64,000 nucleotides of DNA. It comes from Planctomycetota bacterium. Its GTDB lineage: Bacteria > Planctomycetota > Planctomycetia > Gemmatales > HRBIN36. The DNA is taken from positions 124,001-188,000 of the forward strand of contig JACTMY010000004.1 in NCBI GenBank assembly GCA_014584395.1, given 5' to 3'. Below, piece by piece: positions 1 through 7,667 of the stretch (its first letter is position 1; every line of letters starts with the position of its first letter). The position numbers were made by a program, and so were the translations under genes. Under the pieces are notes generated by a model that saw only the letters and a program-made list of their open reading frames with translations, was not told where the DNA came from and searched no databases.

Positions 1-2454
1 GCCATCAGCGAAACGGCTGCCGTTCGTGAAACCGCTCGGCGGTATCTTTGGGAACACGCCAAATGGCGGATCGAACGTGCCGCGTCGTTGCCCGAAGGGC
101 AGGGCCTCGAGTTCAAGGACTATTTCAACTTCAGCGATTCCATCCGCCACATCGCCCCGCATCGGGTCTTCACCATCCTTCGCGGAGAAAAATCCGGCGC
201 CTTGACCATCCATTTGGACTTCTCCTGGGAACAACTCGAACCGTTGCTTTTGGAAAAGCTTCATCTGGCCGATCACCCGCATCAAGAGTTGGTGAGCGCG
301 GTGGCCGTGCAAGGTTTGCGCCAGTTCCTGATTCCAAGCCTGGAGAAGGAAATTCGCCGCGATTTGATGGATAAAGCCGAGGAATATGGGTTGCAGGTCT
401 ATGCGCGGAATTTCCGCAGGCTCTTGATGCAGCCTCCCGTCCACAAATCCGTCTTGGCCATTGATCCGGGTTATCGGAATGGCTGTCGCCTGGCAGCCCT
501 GGACGCGGAAGGCCATTTTCTGACCAGCGCCGTGATCTTTCCCATGGCCGTCATAGAGCGAGAAAAGAAAGACGGCAAAAAGGCCAAGGGCAATGCCCCG
601 CTGGCCGCCGGAGCAGCGAGCGCGGCGGCGACGGCTACGCCTGCCGCACAAGAGTCGGCTGCTTCGGCAACGGCGTCGCCCTCGCCTTTGGATGGAGTGA
701 AGCCATCGGCTGATGCACAGCCGGCTTCGACAGAAACCCCAGCGGCAGAGGAAGCCGGCGCCTTGCCCGCGATGGAAGCAGTCGTCCCCGAAGGACCGCA
801 ACCGGAGAAAACCGAAGCGGCCGCGCCAGCCCCGCCGAGCGGCTCGCCCTCCAGTCCGCCGCCTCCCGCGGGGCCAACGCCGGAGGAACAGCGTGCGGAA
901 GCCAAGCGCGTCATTGTCGAAATGGTTCGCAAACATCAACTGCAAGTGGCGGCTATTGGCAGCGGCATGGGCAGTCGGGACGTCGAGGAATTGCTCAGCG
1001 AATTGATCGCCAATGAGTTGCCCGACTTTGAATACCACGTGGTCATGGAGGCTGGGGCCAACGCTTACGCCCTGGGCAGCGTGGGCCGCGAGGAATTTCC
1101 ACATCAGGAGGTGGCCGTCCGCGCCGCCATCACGATCGGCCGCCGCTTGCAGGATCCGCTGCGTGAATTCGCCAAGCTCGATCCCGTTCACGTCAGCACG
1201 GGCTTGGCCCATTATGACTTGGCGGAAAAGCGGCTCAAGGAAGCCTTAACGGCCGTGCTCGAATCCTGCATCAATCACGTTGGTGTCCATCTCAACCGCG
1301 CCACGGTGCATGAATTGAAATACGTCGCGGGGCTGAATCCGATCCTGGCCCAAGCAATCGTGCATCATCGCCAGCAGCAAGGTCCGTTTCTGAGCCGGGA
1401 AGGGCTGAAGCAAGTTCCTGGAATGAACGACCTGGCCTATCGCCAGGCCGCGGCTTTCGTGCGCGTGCCAGATGCGGAAAACATCCTGGATCGCACTTGG
1501 GTGCATCCCGAACAGGCCGAGATCGTGCACCATTTGCTGGCGGAGCTTGGAGCGAGTCTCGAAGCCTTGACTCAAGAGGATCAGCTCGAGCGCTTAAGGC
1601 AGAAGTTCGCGGAATTAAATCTCGATGAATATGCGCGCAAATACCAGCTTAGCGCCGTGCAGTTCGATGACCTTTTGCATGCCCTGGCTCGGCCCGGCAA
1701 GGATCCGCGCATGGATCAACCAGCGCCGCTCATGAAAAAGAAGCTACTCAAGCTGGAAGACATGTATCCGGGCATGGAGCTCAAGGGCACCGTGCTCAAC
1801 GTCGTGGATTTTGGGGCTTTCGTCGACGTTGGCCTCAAAGACAGCGGTCTCGTACACATCAGCCAACTTGCCAACAAGTACATCAAGAGTCCTTACGACC
1901 ATGTTTCGGTGGGCGACGTGGCGACTGTATGGGTCATGAACGTGGACATGGATCGCAAACGCGTGTCGCTGACGATGATTCCGCCCGGCACGGATCGCAA
2001 ACCCGCCGAGCGCAAGCCCGCGCCGGCTCAACGCGAGCGGCGGGAAGCCCCCTCGGATCGGGGCCAGCGTCCGCCCAAGCCGCGCTATCCCGCACAAGTG
2101 GCTTCGCCTGGCAAGCCCTCAGCGGCCAACCAATTGCCGCCTCCGCCTCCACGGTCGGGCGGCAGGCCGCCCAGCGAATCGGGGTCGCGTGCACCGGTCC
2201 GATACACGCAGCCGCCGCGCAAGCCCAAACCGCCGCCGAAGTTGTCCGAGGAAGCCTTGAAGGGCAGCACGCCTCTTCGAACCTTCTCGGAGTTGAAAGC
2301 CCTTTATGAGGCCAAGAAGCCGGGGTCCGAACCGGCTTCGCCTCCGGCGCCGACCGATCAGATGGAAGCGCCCGCACTACCAACTACGCCTCTGAAGGAC
2401 GAAGACGCCTCGACGGCGACCGTGCCGCCAGCCACTCCCGAAGCAGGGAGCTAA
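1..2454 (+). CDS. tex: Tex-family RNA-binding transcription accessory protein (5' end outside window)
   Basis: The reading frame is open from base 1, so the start lies upstream; a TTG at 88 is internal and not a real start. The visible part contains a YqgF/RNase H-like fold beginning near base 445 (AIDPGYRNGC), then GSGMGSRDVEE and a MEAGANAYALGS segment typical of Tex. A helix-hairpin-helix region follows (ELKYVAGLNP, QVPGMND). An S1 RNA-binding domain lies at about 1758-1975 (LKGTVLNVVDFGAFVDVGLK). Tex proteins bind nucleic acid and influence transcription. Roughly 190 N-terminal residues are probably missing compared with a usual Tex of about 770 residues. Two low-complexity Ala/Pro/Glu-rich stretches are unusual: one of about 110 residues inside the YqgF fold (about 559-880) and a long Pro-rich tail after S1. 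The family call is firm; the role of the inserts is unknown. Confidence 0.93.
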   Translation, partial: AISETAAVRETARRYLWEHAKWRIERAASLPEGQGLEFKDYFNFSDSIRHIAPHRVFTILRGEKSGALTIHLDFSWEQLEPLLLEKLHLADHPHQELVSAVAVQGLRQFLIPSLEKEIRRDLMDKAEEYGLQVYARNFRRLLMQPPVHKSVLAIDPGYRNGCRLAALDAEGHFLTSAVIFPMAVIEREKKDGKKAKGNAPLAAGAASAAATATPAAQESAASATASPSPLDGVKPSADAQPASTETPAAEEAGALPAMEAVVPEGPQPEKTEAAAPAPPSGSPSSPPPPAGPTPEEQRAEAKRVIVEMVRKHQLQVAAIGSGMGSRDVEELLSELIANELPDFEYHVVMEAGANAYALGSVGREEFPHQEVAVRAAITIGRRLQDPLREFAKLDPVHVSTGLAHYDLAEKRLKEALTAVLESCINHVGVHLNRATVHELKYVAGLNPILAQAIVHHRQQQGPFLSREGLKQVPGMNDLAYRQAAAFVRVPDAENILDRTWVHPEQAEIVHHLLAELGASLEALTQEDQLERLRQKFAELNLDEYARKYQLSAVQFDDLLHALARPGKDPRMDQPAPLMKKKLLKLEDMYPGMELKGTVLNVVDFGAFVDVGLKDSGLVHISQLANKYIKSPYDHVSVGDVATVWVMNVDMDRKRVSLTMIPPGTDRKPAERKPAPAQRERREAPSDRGQRPPKPRYPAQVASPGKPSAANQLPPPPPRSGGRPPSESGSRAPVRYTQPPRKPKPPPKLSEEALKGSTPLRTFSELKALYEAKKPGSEPASPPAPTDQMEAPALPTTPLKDEDASTATVPPATPEAGS

Positions 2455-2482
2455 TCGTTGCCTCGGAAATGGCGGCAACGAT
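2454..2482 (+). terminator. Hairpin between convergent tex and GNAT genes
   Basis: A perfect 9-bp inverted repeat (ATCGTTGCC at 2454-2462, GGCAACGAT at 2474-2482) with an 11-base loop sits just after the tex stop codon. No T-run follows on either strand, so it may be a weak terminator or an RNA 3'-end stabilising hairpin rather than a classic intrinsic terminator. Confidence 0.35.
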
Positions 2483-2507
2483 CATCATGAAAGGCGGATG
2501 ACTGAAA

Positions 2508-2978
2508 TCACCGCTGGCCGGCCCGCTCTAGTGCGGGGCCGGTCAAGCGGTAGGTGATCCATTCTTCCAGCGGTTCAGCGTCAAAACGGCGATAAAAATC
2601 CAGGGCAGGCTCATTCCACCGCAGCACGGCCCATTCCATGCGGCAGCAGCCCCGGTCATGGGCCAATTTGGCGAGCGCCTGAAACAAAGCCTTGCCGAGC
2701 CCCCGGCCGCGCATGGCAGGCTCCACAAACAAGTCCTCAAGATACAATCCTGGACGCGCTTTGAACGTGGAGTAATTGTGGAAAAACAGGGCGAAGCCGG
2801 CGACGCGACCCTCCACCTCCGCGATCAAGACTTCGGCTCGAGGCTCCTTTCCGAAAAGATGCTCATGCAATCGGGATTCATCCAACGCCAAGGCATCGGT
2901 CAATTTTTCATATTCCGCCAAGGCTCGAATAAGCCGGGCAATATCGGGAATATCCGCGGGAAGGGCCGTTCGGATCAT
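2508..2978 (-). CDS. GNAT family N-acetyltransferase, diamine/thialysine acetyltransferase-like
   Basis: The 156-residue protein has the GNAT fold order: an N-terminal strand-helix (MIRTALPADIPDIARLIRAL), the central acceptor-side strands, the LYLEDLFVEP strand, and an acetyl-CoA loop RGRGLGKALF that matches the Q/RxxGxG/A signature. The YLEDLFV segment and the motif NEPALDFYRRFDAEP closely resemble spermidine/spermine or thialysine N-acetyltransferases, so the likely reaction is acetylation of a small amine using acetyl-CoA in the cytoplasm. The substrate cannot be read from sequence. The gene converges with tex, and its start is 146 bp from the divergently transcribed DUF1501 gene. Length is normal for the family. 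Confidence 0.85.
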   Translation of the reverse strand: MIRTALPADIPDIARLIRALAEYEKLTDALALDESRLHEHLFGKEPRAEVLIAEVEGRVAGFALFFHNYSTFKARPGLYLEDLFVEPAMRGRGLGKALFQALAKLAHDRGCCRMEWAVLRWNEPALDFYRRFDAEPLEEWITYRLTGPALERAGQR

Positions 2979-3000
2979 GGGGGAATCTCGGCTTTCTGGA

Positions 3001-3028
3001 TTGATCCATTCGGAACTCGAGTTATAAT
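3001..3028 (+). promoter_or_regulatory. Sigma70-type promoter for the DUF1501 gene
   Basis: TTGATC at 3001-3006 is followed after 16 bp by a perfect TATAAT at 3023-3028, about 95 bp before the ATG at 3125. A good Shine-Dalgarno (AAGGAG, 3112-3117) precedes that ATG. Consensus match only; no experimental support. Confidence 0.6.
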
Positions 3029-3124
3029 AGCAACGCTGCCGGGAAACGAAAGCCTCACCGCGTCCCTTCCAGAGGATGCACGTTTCCCATGAGAGTTTCC
3101 TCCCTCCCTCTAAGGAGCTGATTC

Positions 3125-4474
3125 ATGCTCACCCTCTTCGGTCGTGCCTCCCGTTTATGTGATGGCCTGTCGAGACGAAGTTTTCTCCACATTGGCGGGT
3201 TGGCGTTGGGAGCCAAGATGCTTACCCTCTCCGACGTCCTTCGTGCCGAAGCGTCGACGCCGGCCTCGCCCCAGCGCCGCCATAAGGCGATCATTAATAT
3301 TTTTCTCGGGGGCGGCCCGCCGCATTTGGACATGTGGGATCCCAAGCCTGACGCTCCCAAGGAAATCCGCGGCGAATTCAAAGCTATCAACACCCAGGTG
3401 CCGGGGATACAAGTGACCGAGTGCTTCCCTCGGATCGCCGGTTTGATGAACCATTGTGCGATCATTCGCTCCATCGTCGGCTCTTTTGGCCACCATTGGT
3501 CGTATCAATGCATGACCGGCTGGGATGAACGCTCGCTGGCGCCGATCGGGGGACGACCGAGCATCGGTTCCGCCTTGGCTCGGCTGCAAGGGCCGGTCGA
3601 TGCGTCCGTGCCTCCCTTCGTGGGCCTGGCCGCGCGGACGTCCCATCAACCCTGGTCCGACCCTGGTACGCCGGGCTTCCTGGGCAAGCCGTATGCTGCC
3701 TTCAAGCCCGATGGTCCGGGGCTGGCGAACATGAAGCTGCGCAACGTCACCTTGGAACAGCTCGCAGATCGCAAGCATTTACAGCATCAATTTGATGGAT
3801 TGAAGCAGGAAGCGGATGCCACGGGTTTATTGGCGGGAGCCGATGCCGCATCGGCCCGTGCCTTTGACGTGCTCACTTCCAGCCGCCTGGTGGACGCCCT
3901 CGATCTCAGCAAGGAAGACCCCCGAGTTCGTGAACGGTATGGCGATGGCAAGCCCTACAAGTATCAATACGACGGCGCCCCCACGGCCAACGAGCAGTTG
4001 TTAATGGCGCGAAGGTTGATCGAGGCGGGCGTGCGGTGCGTGACGCTGTCTTATGGGCGCTGGGACAGCCACGGCGCCAATTTCGACCTGGTTCGCGACC
4101 ATGGCGGCAAGCTGGATCAATGCCTTAGCGCTCTCATCGAGGATCTGCACGTTCGCGGCATGCTCGATGACGTCTGCATCATCGCCTGGGGCGAATTCGG
4201 CCGGACGCCGCGCGTCAACAAGGATGCGGGCCGCGATCATTGGCCGCAAGTCAACAGCGCGATTCTTGCCGGGGGCGGCCTCCGAACCGGGCAAGTCATT
4301 GGGGCCACGAATCGGTTGGGGGAATACGCCAAAGAGAGGCCGGTTCACTTCCAGGAAGTCGTGGCCACGCTGTATCACGCTTTGGGCGTGGATACCACAC
4401 AGACCACTCTCACCGATCCCACGGGGCGTCCGCAATATTTGGTCGATGAAAAACCGATGCGGGAATTGGTCTAG
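3125..4474 (+). CDS. DUF1501 domain protein, Tat-exported
   Basis: This 449-residue protein belongs to the DUF1501 family, which is hugely expanded in planctomycetes and is thought to have an alkaline-phosphatase/sulfatase-like fold. The N-terminus carries a twin-arginine signal (SRRSFLHIGGLALGAK, residues about 17-32), so export in the folded state is expected. Family landmarks include IFLGGGPPHLDMWDPKPDAP, SYGRWDSHGANF, IAWGEFGRTPRVN and AGRDHWPQVNS, the last two holding Asp/His residues that look like metal ligands. The start is set by AAGGAG 7 bases upstream. The gene is monocistronic between a promoter and a terminator. Its usual DUF1549/DUF1553 cytochrome partner is not next to it. The biochemical activity of the family is not established. 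Confidence 0.92.
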   Translation: MLTLFGRASRLCDGLSRRSFLHIGGLALGAKMLTLSDVLRAEASTPASPQRRHKAIINIFLGGGPPHLDMWDPKPDAPKEIRGEFKAINTQVPGIQVTECFPRIAGLMNHCAIIRSIVGSFGHHWSYQCMTGWDERSLAPIGGRPSIGSALARLQGPVDASVPPFVGLAARTSHQPWSDPGTPGFLGKPYAAFKPDGPGLANMKLRNVTLEQLADRKHLQHQFDGLKQEADATGLLAGADAASARAFDVLTSSRLVDALDLSKEDPRVRERYGDGKPYKYQYDGAPTANEQLLMARRLIEAGVRCVTLSYGRWDSHGANFDLVRDHGGKLDQCLSALIEDLHVRGMLDDVCIIAWGEFGRTPRVNKDAGRDHWPQVNSAILAGGGLRTGQVIGATNRLGEYAKERPVHFQEVVATLYHALGVDTTQTTLTDPTGRPQYLVDEKPMRELV

Positions 4475-4500
4475 TTCGTAAGCAGATCATCGTTAACTAG

Positions 4501-4539
4501 ACAGTCCGGGTGCGCAGCGCCGCCCGGGCTGTGGCTTTT
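4501..4539 (+). terminator. Intrinsic terminator after the DUF1501 gene
   Basis: Inverted repeat ACAGTCCGGG (4501-4510) and CCCGGGCTGT (4523-4532), 10 bp with one G-T wobble and a 12-base loop, followed by GGCTTTT. It lies 26 bp after the stop codon and just before the convergent SRPBCC gene, so it may serve both directions. Confidence 0.65.
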
Positions 4540-4544
4540 CCCTG

Positions 4545-5090
4545 CTATGGCTCCACGGCTTTCTGGAATGCGGCCAAGACGCGCGGCCAGGCGGCCCCCA
4601 AGTAGACGCGCGTGCCCTTCCATTCCTCAAGATCATCGGGCGCTTCCGCTGCCCGTTCGGCAAAGCCTCGCTGCGTCAGCCGGAGGCGCGTTTTGCCGCC
4701 TGGAAGGGCCTCGAAGCGCAACACGACAAAGGTCGTCTTGGCGCGGGCCTTCGGATACTTGGGCGGGGCGTTCCACTCGAACGCCAACATTTCTTGTGGC
4801 AGATATGCCAACACTTTTAAGCCTTCGGCGCCTCTTTGTCCCGCTGGGGCATCGGGGGCGAACCAGACTTCCAAACGGCCTTCGGGCTTCAGTTCGATGA
4901 CGGCCTTCGAGGCCAAGAAAGACTGTAATCCCTCGTTGGTGGTCCACAACTTCCAGGCGCGGTCGAGCGGCGCCTGCACTTCCACGCTCAGGTCGATGGG
5001 CTTTAAAGCTTCATCGTCGGCATGGCACGGGTGGGCCATGGAGATCAGTGATATCCCAACCAGTGCAGCTATTCTTATCCGCATGATCAT
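4545..5090 (-). CDS. Exported SRPBCC/AHSA1-like protein
   Basis: The protein has an N-terminal signal peptide (MIMRIRIAALVGISLISM, cleavage likely after PCHA) followed by an SRPBCC domain of about 150 residues. Recognisable elements are the start of the fold (VEVQAPLDRAWKLWTTNEGLQSFL), the FVVLRFEALPGGKTRLRLTQ strands and a C-terminal helix (GAAWPRVLAAFQKAVE). The upstream ATG at 5117 is in frame, but AAAGGA lies 5 bases before the ATG at 5090, which places the start right at the signal peptide. SRPBCC proteins bind hydrophobic ligands or act as chaperone-like activators; the ligand here is unknown. It is the last gene of the ArsR-led operon. An exported SRPBCC paralogue in the same operon as a cytoplasmic one is uncommon. 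Confidence 0.8.
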   Translation of the reverse strand: MIMRIRIAALVGISLISMAHPCHADDEALKPIDLSVEVQAPLDRAWKLWTTNEGLQSFLASKAVIELKPEGRLEVWFAPDAPAGQRGAEGLKVLAYLPQEMLAFEWNAPPKYPKARAKTTFVVLRFEALPGGKTRLRLTQRGFAERAAEAPDDLEEWKGTRVYLGAAWPRVLAAFQKAVEP

Positions 5091-5119
5091 GGTTCCTTTG
5101 ATGGTCGAAGCAGTCATGT

Positions 5120-5689
5120 TTACGAAGCTTCATACGCTTGTTTGAGCCAGCCCACCAACACATCGTCGACGTCCGCTGCCTTTTCCACGCGCACACGGTG
5201 GGACACCATGGCGTTGAAACTCCCCGAAGCCTCCAAACGAGCCGTTGGCTTGACGCCCTTGAGTTGAATGCCCACGTCCAGCCGCGTGGCGGTTGAGGGC
5301 TGGATGAGAGCAAACTGCTTGTTGCGCCGCAAGCTGACATAGGTCTTCTTGGGAGCGATTTCGACGTCGCCGCCAAATAGCTGAACGCGCTTGATCAAGG
5401 CATCATACCAGGGTTTCAGCGCCGCCTTGGCTCCCGCATATTGGCCAGCCACCAAGTCCTCGCCTGCATCCATGGCATGCGATGAGGAAGATGGCAGCGC
5501 CTCATGAGCCGCCAGATTGGCATAGCCATGCCCCATGCCAAATTCCGACTTCAACCATTTGACCATCTCCCCGTGCTTCATGGGCAGCTTGGCTTGCACC
5601 AGTTTGAGCCATTCGGGGAGTGCTTTCCCGGTTTTTTCCTTGAAGTTGGCGATCATCGTCGCCAGGGAGGCATCAGGCGAAGCGGGCAT
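5120..5689 (-). CDS. DUF4287/DUF5655 domain protein
   Basis: The 189-residue protein has an N-terminal DUF4287-like segment (FKEKTGKALPEWLKLVQ ... HGEMVKWLKSEFGMGHGYANLAAH) and a C-terminal DUF5655-like segment (about residues 80-185, with YVSLRRNKQFALIQPSTATRLDVGIQLKG). These domains often occur together in short soluble proteins encoded beside ArsR/SRPBCC genes. Their function is unknown; DUF5655 has been labelled a predicted transport protein in some databases without biochemical proof. No signal peptide or membrane helix is present. The gene starts 15 bp after the SRPBCC stop upstream, consistent with co-transcription. Confidence 0.82.
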   Translation of the reverse strand: MPASPDASLATMIANFKEKTGKALPEWLKLVQAKLPMKHGEMVKWLKSEFGMGHGYANLAAHEALPSSSSHAMDAGEDLVAGQYAGAKAALKPWYDALIKRVQLFGGDVEIAPKKTYVSLRRNKQFALIQPSTATRLDVGIQLKGVKPTARLEASGSFNAMVSHRVRVEKAADVDDVLVGWLKQAYEAS

Positions 5690-5704
5690 TTCGAACTCCT
5701 TCGT

Positions 5705-6235
5705 TTAACGATCAGGGTTTTCCAGTGGCCAGTATTCGACGCGGGTTTTCTTCGGCGACATGAGGGGTTCGAACCACCCCAGCATGCGATACAGAACGCG
5801 AACGCCGAAGCTCGGCCGTCCCGTTTCCACCACGGATTTCAGCGTGCCGATGATCCATGTTCCACCTTGCTGCATTTGCTTGGTTGTCTTCGTTCCCTTG
5901 GTCATTTGATCCAGGATCATGGTGAACTCCACGCCATTGGTCACCGGTTTCAGTTCATAAGTCACCACGCAAGGGGGATCATCATGCTGAGTAAAGCGAA
6001 AGGTATGGGAGTAGCGATGCGGCGGATCGAATTCGAGCACTTCGCCGACGGCGCCAACGAAACGATTGCTTTTGGTGCGCATCTGTATGGATTGCCCCGG
6101 CTTCAGACCTGGCGTGTGCAACTGCATGTTGAAGAAACAAGCCTGCGGCTCGTCCGTTTTCGTGATCTCGCGCCAGACTTGCTCGATCGAACCGCGAATA
6201 AAAATCTTGAATACCGATCGTTCTGTTTCAGCCAT
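5705..6235 (-). CDS. SRPBCC/AHSA1 family protein (cytoplasmic)
   Basis: The 176-residue protein shows the AHSA1-type SRPBCC pattern: a first strand (VFKIFIRGSIEQVWREITKTDEPQ), a GQSIQMRTKSN segment, GEVLEFDPPHRYSHTFRF and VTYELKPVTNGVEFTMILDQM. It lacks a signal peptide. Its ATG at 6235 lies inside the end of the ArsR gene (8-bp overlap), so translation is probably coupled. ArsR plus SRPBCC pairs are widespread, and the SRPBCC member is often controlled by the adjacent ArsR protein. The C-terminal part (WFEPLMSPKKTRVEYWP) extends beyond the minimal fold. Ligand unknown. Confidence 0.87.
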   Translation of the reverse strand: MAETERSVFKIFIRGSIEQVWREITKTDEPQACFFNMQLHTPGLKPGQSIQMRTKSNRFVGAVGEVLEFDPPHRYSHTFRFTQHDDPPCVVTYELKPVTNGVEFTMILDQMTKGTKTTKQMQQGGTWIIGTLKSVVETGRPSFGVRVLYRMLGWFEPLMSPKKTRVEYWPLENPDR

Positions 6236-6584
6236 GTTTCTGCTTTCTCTTGGATGGCGTGGAGGTCGTTTCCACCTGGTATTTGAGCCGCGTCAGCTTG
6301 CCCGCCCAGAGGCTGCTGAAGTCGGTGGTCCAGCGTTCGTGAATCAATTGCAACGGCACGACATTGAGATACAGCCTTCGCTGCCGGCCCTGTTTTTCCG
6401 AATGAAGCAACTGCGCCCGCTCCAGGACCCGGAGATGCTTGAGCAAGGCGATTCGGCTAAATGGAAACTGATCCTCCAAATCGCGCGGGCAGCACCCCGG
6501 ATGCGCCCGTACCAGATCCAGCATCCGACGGCGATCGCGATGGCCCAGGGCCAGGAAGACAGCATCCATATCGTCGGGCAGCAT
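6228..6584 (-). CDS. ArsR-family winged-helix transcriptional regulator
   Basis: The 118-residue protein has the ArsR winged-helix pattern: DAVFLALGHRDRRRMLDLVRAHPGCCPRDLEDQFPFSRIALLKHLRVLERAQLLHSEKQGRQRRLYLNVVPL. The recognition helix is FSRIALLKHLRVLE and the wing is EKQGRQRRLY. The classical metal-binding ELCVCDL motif is absent, so this looks like the non-metal ArsR type that pairs with SRPBCC proteins. It is the first gene of a four-gene operon with two SRPBCC genes and a DUF4287/DUF5655 gene. An inverted repeat right before its ATG is a good candidate for its own operator, implying autoregulation. Confidence 0.9.
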   Translation of the reverse strand: MLPDDMDAVFLALGHRDRRRMLDLVRAHPGCCPRDLEDQFPFSRIALLKHLRVLERAQLLHSEKQGRQRRLYLNVVPLQLIHERWTTDFSSLWAGKLTRLKYQVETTSTPSKRKQKHG

Positions 6585-6586
6585 AA

Positions 6587-6623
6587 GTAACTAAAAGGTT
6601 ACCTATTTAAGGCACGTTGTCAA
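6587..6623 (-). promoter_or_regulatory. Promoter and candidate ArsR operator
   Basis: On the minus strand a perfect TTGACA (6623-6618) is followed 16 bp later by TAACCT as a weak -10. Overlapping this is an inverted repeat GTAAC-N6-GTTAC (6587-6602), immediately upstream of the ArsR ATG. Binding here would block RNA polymerase, as is usual for ArsR repressors. The -10 is poor and the leader would be very short. Confidence 0.5.
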
Positions 6624-6688
6624 TTGAAAAAAGAAAGGAAGACTGAATTCGTGACGAATGGACCGGGAGGGGATCGCTCAGGCCGCGG

Positions 6689-7519
6689 CTAGGGCTGCTT
6701 GAACGCGGCCAGGCTGAAACAACCCAGGAAGATCACCAAGAGGGCGGCCCAAGCCACGCGCCGCCGCCAGGATTGGCCAAAGTCGCGTTCGAGTTGCGGC
6801 GGGTTAAAGGCCAAGAGCCAACGAGCGATGAGGAAGACTAGTAAGCCCACGAGGGCCACGCAGGACATGAGTTTCCAAGGCATGAGCGGACGCGCTGCAT
6901 CGGGGGAGCCAAAATCCAACCAGACCCACCCGCCTTGCGGCACGCTGATCATGATTGCGAGCACGGGAAGAAGGGACAGCATGATCACCGCCGATAAATC
7001 CATCCACCACTCGATGGACCAGGTCATCATCTCCCTGAAACCAGGCCTGAGTCGGCCAAGGGCCTCCTTGGCGGCTGAACCCAACTGCGGATGGTTTTGC
7101 AAGGCGTTGAGCAGCGGCCAGGCGGCGCCGGCGTCGCTGCCCATTTGCCCCAAGAGTTGGATGAGCGTGAGCCGATAGGCCGCGTCCTCGGGCAGAGTGG
7201 TTCGCAATGAAATGAGCATGCCCGGCACCGCCCGGCTGCGCCAGACGAGGAGAACTTGCTTGGCCGCTTGCTGCGCATCGGGATCGGGATCCTTGAGCGC
7301 GCTCAGGACCGTGTCGAACACCTCATGTTCAGATGGCATGGCCATTTGGCCAAGCATGCGAATCACATAGGCGCGAGTCTGGCCCGAGGGGTGCTGCGCG
7401 GCCCATTGACACAATTGGGCCAAGATCTCCGCCGGCGAGGCAGCGGGGTTCAATTCCAGGGGCGACGCTTCCGAGCAAGCGGGAGCTTCTTGCAGCAAGC
7501 GAAGCGTCTCAAGCTGCAT
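6689..7519 (-). CDS. HEAT-repeat protein with C-terminal membrane segments
   Basis: The 276-residue protein has an N-terminal half (about 28-160) of alpha-helical HEAT-like repeats (TRAYVIRMLGQMAMPSEHEV, DPDAQQAAKQVLLVWRSRAV, YRLTLIQLLGQMGSDAGAAW). It is followed by about three hydrophobic helices: LSAVIMLSLLPVLAIMI, LMSCVALVGLLVFLIARWLL and VAWAALLVIFLGCFSLAA. It is probably a membrane-anchored scaffold with a cytoplasmic repeat domain. I do not recognise a specific family. It lies 148 bp downstream of the five-module secreted protein on the same strand, so the two may be co-transcribed. Function unknown. Confidence 0.75.
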   Translation of the reverse strand: MQLETLRLLQEAPACSEASPLELNPAASPAEILAQLCQWAAQHPSGQTRAYVIRMLGQMAMPSEHEVFDTVLSALKDPDPDAQQAAKQVLLVWRSRAVPGMLISLRTTLPEDAAYRLTLIQLLGQMGSDAGAAWPLLNALQNHPQLGSAAKEALGRLRPGFREMMTWSIEWWMDLSAVIMLSLLPVLAIMISVPQGGWVWLDFGSPDAARPLMPWKLMSCVALVGLLVFLIARWLLAFNPPQLERDFGQSWRRRVAWAALLVIFLGCFSLAAFKQP

Positions 7520-7667
7520 GCGTGGAACTCCTCAAGATCAACGAAGCGTCAGGGCGAGGTCGATACGGTGCCCCGCGGGGCAAGGCCGAACGGTCCGCTG
7601 CCAAGTCTCCCTTCAACCGCTGACGAAACAAAGTCGCAACGGAAAAAGGCTTCCCGTCGCAATAACA

